From Flavobacterium sp. 90 (GTDB taxonomy: Bacteria > Bacteroidota > Bacteroidia > Flavobacteriales > Flavobacteriaceae): 64,000 nucleotides of DNA. The position numbers and the translations under genes are program-made. The DNA lies in NCBI RefSeq assembly GCF_004339525.1, contig NZ_SMGE01000001.1, positions 5,456,001 through 5,520,000 on the forward strand, in the 5' to 3' direction. The notes under the pieces are model-generated. The model made no database searches and had not been told where the DNA came from. It saw nothing but the letters and a program-made list of their open reading frames with translations. Shown here in pieces: positions 60,367 to 64,000 of the stretch (positions within the stretch are counted from its first letter, which is position 1; each line of letters opens with the position of its first letter).

Positions 60367-61935
60367 TTAAGAACTACAAGAAAGCATTGAACAACCAACT
60401 TTAGAACGTGCCCAATCTGGTCGTTTTGCAAACCATTTTTCATATTCCGGTTGTTCATCATATGGCTTTTGTAAAAGCGAATACAACTCATTTATCAAAG
60501 AATAATCTTCTTGATCCGCTGCATCGATAGCCAATTGAGACATATAATTTCTCAAGACATATTTTGGATTAATTGCGTTCATTTTCTGTGAACGTTCTTG
60601 ATCAGAAAGTTTTTCCGTATTTAATCTTTCGATATAAAGAACAAACCATTTTTTCCAGGAATCTAATATCTCACCCGAAATTTGCTCAGCGATGTAAAAG
60701 GAATCCTGAATTTTTTCGATTGCATTTTCAACAGAATCTGACTTTTGAACTTTGCTTAAATTTCTAAAAAAGATAGTCATATCGGTTTCAGATAATTGTA
60801 AAGTAGTTTCTAAATCATCAATTAGTTTGTCGTCAGTTTCACTTGAGGTAAACAATCCCAATTTACTTGAAAGCATAGTTTTATAATCAGAATTAAAATC
60901 TGTTATAAAAGATTCTAATATATCTTCTAAAGGTTTTGCTTCATTAATTAACGGATAAATTGCATTTGCTAGCTGATACAAATTCCATTGTGCAATTTGA
61001 GGTTGATTCCCAAAACGATATCTTCTGTTTTGACTGTCTGTTGTGTTTGGAGTCCAATTTGGGTCGTAGTTTTCTAACCAGCCATAAGGTCCATAATCAA
61101 TTGTGATTCCATGAATTGACATATTATCAGTATTCATCACGCCATGAACAAAACCAACACGTTGCCAATGTAAAATCATTTCACGTGTTTTATTTACAAC
61201 GGTTTTAAAGAATTGCAAATATTGCTCTTTTGGCTCTCCTTTTATTTCAGGAAAATAGTGCTTGATATTGTATTCAACAAACTGTTTTAAATTTTTGAGT
61301 TCATTTCGAGCTGTCAACATTTCGAAACTTCCAAAACGAATAAAAGATGGTGCAACACGACAAACGATTGCTCCTTTTTCATAAGCAGGATTTCCATTAT
61401 ACAGAATATCGCGTAAAACTTCGTCACCAGATAACATCAGCGAAAGCGATCGGGTAGTGGGAACTCCCAAATAATACATTGCTTCGGCGCATAAATATTC
61501 TCTAACAGAAGATCGCAAAACTGCTAAACCATCTGCAGTTCTGGAATATGGCGTTTTTCCTGCACCTTTTAACTGAAGTGTAAAAAACTCATTTTTATTC
61601 TCTACTTCTGTTAAATTAATAGCACGACCATCGCCCAATTGTCCAGCCCAATTTCCAAATTGATGTCCTGCGTAACACATCGCATAAGGACGCGTTTCCG
61701 GAAGGATTTCTTTCCCTGAAAAGACATTCAAAAAAGCTTCAGATTCAATTTCATTAGCCGTAATTCCAATCAATTCAGCAACTTCTCTAGAAGCGTGGAT
61801 TAGTTTAGGACTTGATGGTTTTGTTGGATTTACATAAGAAAAAAGCGCATTAGAAACCTGACGAACTTCGTTTACTTCGTTTGGATCTGCAGGCAATTCA
61901 GCAGTAAATCTGTTATTTATTTTTAATTTTTTCAT
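60367..61935 (-). CDS. selO: SelO (YdiU) protein adenylyltransferase
   Basis: 522 residues. SelO is a pseudokinase fold that transfers AMP to proteins under redox control. Visible: YAGHQFGNWAGQLGDGRAIN (about 88-107), LQLKGAGKTPYSRTADGLAV (about 119-138) with an ATP-site Lys region, LRSSVREYLCAEAMYYLG, GVMNTDNMSIHGITIDYGP with the catalytic Asn/Asp, and the closing SCSS. Eukaryotic SelO has selenocysteine at this near-terminal position; here it is a Cys. Adjacent to msrA. Confidence 0.95.
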   Translation of the reverse strand: MKKLKINNRFTAELPADPNEVNEVRQVSNALFSYVNPTKPSSPKLIHASREVAELIGITANEIESEAFLNVFSGKEILPETRPYAMCYAGHQFGNWAGQLGDGRAINLTEVENKNEFFTLQLKGAGKTPYSRTADGLAVLRSSVREYLCAEAMYYLGVPTTRSLSLMLSGDEVLRDILYNGNPAYEKGAIVCRVAPSFIRFGSFEMLTARNELKNLKQFVEYNIKHYFPEIKGEPKEQYLQFFKTVVNKTREMILHWQRVGFVHGVMNTDNMSIHGITIDYGPYGWLENYDPNWTPNTTDSQNRRYRFGNQPQIAQWNLYQLANAIYPLINEAKPLEDILESFITDFNSDYKTMLSSKLGLFTSSETDDKLIDDLETTLQLSETDMTIFFRNLSKVQKSDSVENAIEKIQDSFYIAEQISGEILDSWKKWFVLYIERLNTEKLSDQERSQKMNAINPKYVLRNYMSQLAIDAADQEDYSLINELYSLLQKPYDEQPEYEKWFAKRPDWARSKVGCSMLSCSS

Positions 61936-62059
61936 TTGAATTTTATTTTTTCACCACTAATCAAACAGATTAAAACGATTCTTTTTAAATCTCTAAGAGA
62001 CTTATAAGTAAGTGAGGAGAACCATTCTAATCCATTCAATCTGTGGCAAAAACTTTTAT

Positions 62060-62593
62060 TTAATCAATTAATTTGTCTGCGTACATTTTTTTTAATTTCT
62101 GTACTTTTGGATCAATTACAATCTGGCAATAACGTGCTTCCTGATTGTTGTTGTAATAATTTTGATGATCTTCTTCGGCATTATAAAACACTTCAAAAGC
62201 GGTTAATTCAGTAACAATTGGATCTTCATAAAATGGTTTAACTTCATCCAGAACTTTTTCAGCAATAGCTTTTTGTTCTGCGTCGTGATATAAAACAATC
62301 GAGCGATACTGTGTTCCAACATCTGCTCCCTGACGATTTAAGGTTGTTGGATCATGACTTGTCATGAATATAAAAATCAAATCATGATATGAAATTATGT
62401 CAGGATTAAAAGTTATTTCTATGACTTCTGCATGACCAGTTCTGCCTGTACAAACTTCACGATAAGGAGGGTTTTTAATAAAACCACCCGAAAAACCTGA
62501 TTTTAAAGATTCTACACCTTTTAAACGCTGAATTACAGCTTCAATACACCAAAAACAACCACCACCAAAAGTGGCGACTTGTAAGTTTTTCAT
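62060..62593 (-). CDS. msrA: Peptide methionine sulfoxide reductase MsrA
   Basis: 177 residues, single MsrA domain. Catalytic motif FGGGCFWCIEAVIQRLKG (9-26), then SGGFIKNPPYREVCTGRTGH and AEVIEITFNP, and a C-terminal FEVFYNAEEDHQNYYNNNQE. Reduces the S-form of methionine sulfoxide with thioredoxin. No MsrB domain or gene is attached. Convergent-free leftward orientation with selO about 125 bp downstream. Confidence 0.96.
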   Translation of the reverse strand: MKNLQVATFGGGCFWCIEAVIQRLKGVESLKSGFSGGFIKNPPYREVCTGRTGHAEVIEITFNPDIISYHDLIFIFMTSHDPTTLNRQGADVGTQYRSIVLYHDAEQKAIAEKVLDEVKPFYEDPIVTELTAFEVFYNAEEDHQNYYNNNQEARYCQIVIDPKVQKLKKMYADKLID

Positions 62594-62745
62594 AAAATAC
62601 TTTTGTTTAAGTTCTATTGCCCCATTAGTCCGATAGAATATTATGACAAATTATCAATAAAAAGGTAATTTATATAGATATACTGATCAGTTGTGTAATG
62701 TTTGAAGTTTACAATTGATAAATTCGCAATTCTATAAAAAAGCAA

Positions 62746-62753
62746 TATATTTG
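62746..62753 (+). promoter_or_regulatory. Candidate promoter element for the aminotransferase
   Basis: TATATTTG, 22 bp upstream of the ATG. The nearest TTG (62715-62717) is 28 bp away, longer than usual. Confidence 0.4.
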
Positions 62754-62774
62754 CAATCAAACTCAGGCACACTA

Positions 62775-64000
62775 ATGAATAGCAAAAATAATACCATCAC
62801 TCTTGAGACTTATTTTCAGGATTTTAGACAGCATATTGTTGGGATTGGACAAGAATTTGACTCTCCATATGGCAGAAAAAAAATTGTTTACACAGACTGG
62901 ACTGCCAGCGGACGCTTATATAGACCTATTGAAGAGAAACTTTTGAATGAATTTGGACCTTTTGTTGCCAATACTCACACAGAAACAACTGTGTCAGGTA
63001 CTGCCATGACAAAAGCGTATCATCACGCAAGAAACATCATAAAACGTCATACTAATGCCAATAATGATGATGTTTTGATTAATGATGGAACTGGTATGAC
63101 CGGCGTTATCAATAAATTTCAACGTATCTTAGGTTTAAAAATTCCCGAAAATTTAAAGGATTCCACTATAGTTCCTGCTGAGAAACGACCTATTGTTTTT
63201 ATTTCGCATATGGAGCACCATTCGAATCAAACTTCATGGTTAGAAACTATTGCCGATGTTGAAATTATACCTTCTTGTGAAAAAGGACTTTTCTGCTTAG
63301 ATACTTTAGCTTTATTGCTAGAAAAGTATGCTGACAGAACAATAAAAATTGCTTCTATAACTTCATGTTCAAATGTTACGGGTTTGAAAACTCCGTTTCA
63401 TGAAGCTGCTAAATTAATGCACCAACATAATGGCGTTTGCTTTGTAGATTTCGCTTGTTCAGGTCCTTATGTAGAAATCGACATGCATCCTGCTGATCCT
63501 GAAGCTTATTTGGATGCTATTTTCTTTTCTCCACATAAATTTTTAGGAGGACCCGGAACTTCAGGAGTTTTGATTTTTAATAAAAAACTATACAATAATA
63601 TGATTCCTGATTGTCCTGGTGGAGGAACAGTAAGCTGGACAAATCCTTGGGGCGAACATAAATATATCGATAATATCGAGGATCGCGAAGATGGCGGAAC
63701 TCCTGGTTTCTTGCAGGTTATTAAAACTGCTTTGGCAATTGAGCTTAAAGAAGAAATGGGAATCGAGAACATTCTACAACGCGAACATGAGATTGTTGAT
63801 TTTGTTTTTAATGAATTAGATTCTGTTGAGAATATTAAAATTTTGGCTGGTCAACATAAAAATCGTTTAGGTGTAATTTCTTTTTTCATTGAAGATCTTC
63901 ACTTTAATTTAGGTGTAAAATTACTGAATGATAAGTTCGGGATTCAAACCAGAGGAGGATGCAGTTGTGCCGGAACATACGGACACTTTTTGCTGCATGT
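62775..64000 (+). CDS. Class V aminotransferase-fold protein (cysteine-desulfurase-like), cut by window edge
   Basis: About 408 codons visible; the end lies beyond the window. PLP-enzyme features: VYTDWTASGRLYRPIEE near the start, HMEHHSNQTSWLE (about 140), ASITSCSNVTGLKTPFHEAA (about 193), FVDFACSGPYVEIDMHP (about 223) with the cofactor Asp, and FFSPHKFLGGPGTSGVLIF with the Schiff-base Lys (about 255). RGGCSCAGTYGHF near the visible end is like the Cys region of desulfurase homologues. It differs from plain IscS/SufS, so the substrate is uncertain. Confidence 0.88.
   Translation, partial: MNSKNNTITLETYFQDFRQHIVGIGQEFDSPYGRKKIVYTDWTASGRLYRPIEEKLLNEFGPFVANTHTETTVSGTAMTKAYHHARNIIKRHTNANNDDVLINDGTGMTGVINKFQRILGLKIPENLKDSTIVPAEKRPIVFISHMEHHSNQTSWLETIADVEIIPSCEKGLFCLDTLALLLEKYADRTIKIASITSCSNVTGLKTPFHEAAKLMHQHNGVCFVDFACSGPYVEIDMHPADPEAYLDAIFFSPHKFLGGPGTSGVLIFNKKLYNNMIPDCPGGGTVSWTNPWGEHKYIDNIEDREDGGTPGFLQVIKTALAIELKEEMGIENILQREHEIVDFVFNELDSVENIKILAGQHKNRLGVISFFIEDLHFNLGVKLLNDKFGIQTRGGCSCAGTYGHFLLH

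Noticed and set aside
63506..63772. Minus-strand ORF in the aminotransferase gene
   Set aside because: Antisense shadow of the conserved PLP-lysine region of the plus-strand gene.

Overview
The window looks like chromosomal DNA of a Flavobacterium-type member of the Bacteroidota. The evidence is AT-rich DNA, promoters of the Flavobacterium form (TTG, 17-23 bp, TAnnTTTG), and family content typical of the group: M56/BlaI pairs with a TonB-plug tail, DUF2911, DUF1684, DUF3667, CcsB-CcsA fusion, UbiA-type lipid prenyltransferase next to Maf, and YpdA. No rRNA, tRNA, CRISPR array, transposase, integrase or phage gene was seen.

Layout. 0-3 kb: three tandem ExbD paralogues (one cut by the left edge), a secreted fasciclin protein, an EamA/RhtA-like exporter and a 46-residue small protein. 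3.4-7.5 kb: a duplicated BlaI-M56 metallopeptidase module, apparently one operon driven by a single promoter overlapped by two TAGTT-N4-AACTA dyads. 7.5-8.1 kb: a repeat-filled non-coding block. 8.1-14.6 kb: MFS transporter, DUF1684, TatD, TcdA, HAD phosphatase, DUF2911 and a TetR-DUF1348 pair. 14.6-20.75 kb: a one-direction array of small secreted, membrane and immunity-like genes of unknown function, ending in an Imm26-like gene flanked by two copies of the 3' end of the neighbouring symporter gene. 20.8-25.2 kb: operon of PIG-L deacetylase, a 35-residue membrane peptide and a sodium:solute symporter. 25.4-31 kb: envelope proteins (LVIVD lipoprotein, BamA-like barrel, AI-2E transporter). 31-34.6 kb: a housekeeping operon (DUF2520, KdsC-like, UbiA, Maf, MscS). 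34.7-36.4 kb: a GH28 pectinase with a promoter and a LacI-type palindrome. 36.7-40 kb: the cytochrome c biogenesis fusion. 40-46 kb: DUF3667, DoxX, an ECF sigma/anti-sigma pair, glutathione peroxidase, GNAT and thioredoxin-like genes. 46.4-57 kb: menaquinone genes menD, menB, menA and menC, interleaved with DUF2853, CvfB, a lipoprotein, a metallo-beta-lactamase-fold hydrolase, DUF2199 and a TPR protein. 57-64 kb: OmpA/HhH pair, CYTH, YpdA, SelO, MsrA and a class V aminotransferase cut by the right edge.

Themes. Menaquinone synthesis (MenD, MenC, MenB, MenA; menF and menE are not in the window) and cytochrome c assembly point to respiration on menaquinone. YpdA, SelO, MsrA, glutathione peroxidase and thioredoxin-like genes form a thiol-redox theme. 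Regulation visible in the DNA includes the BlaI-type dyads, a LacI-type operator, a TetR-type palindrome and several good promoters.

The most unusual non-coding signal is a pair of about 80-nt elements at 40050-40125 and 53984-54067. Their primary sequence is conserved around a hairpin whose stem is entirely different in each copy, and a second short helix shows a compensatory base-pair change. This is the signature of a structured RNA family.
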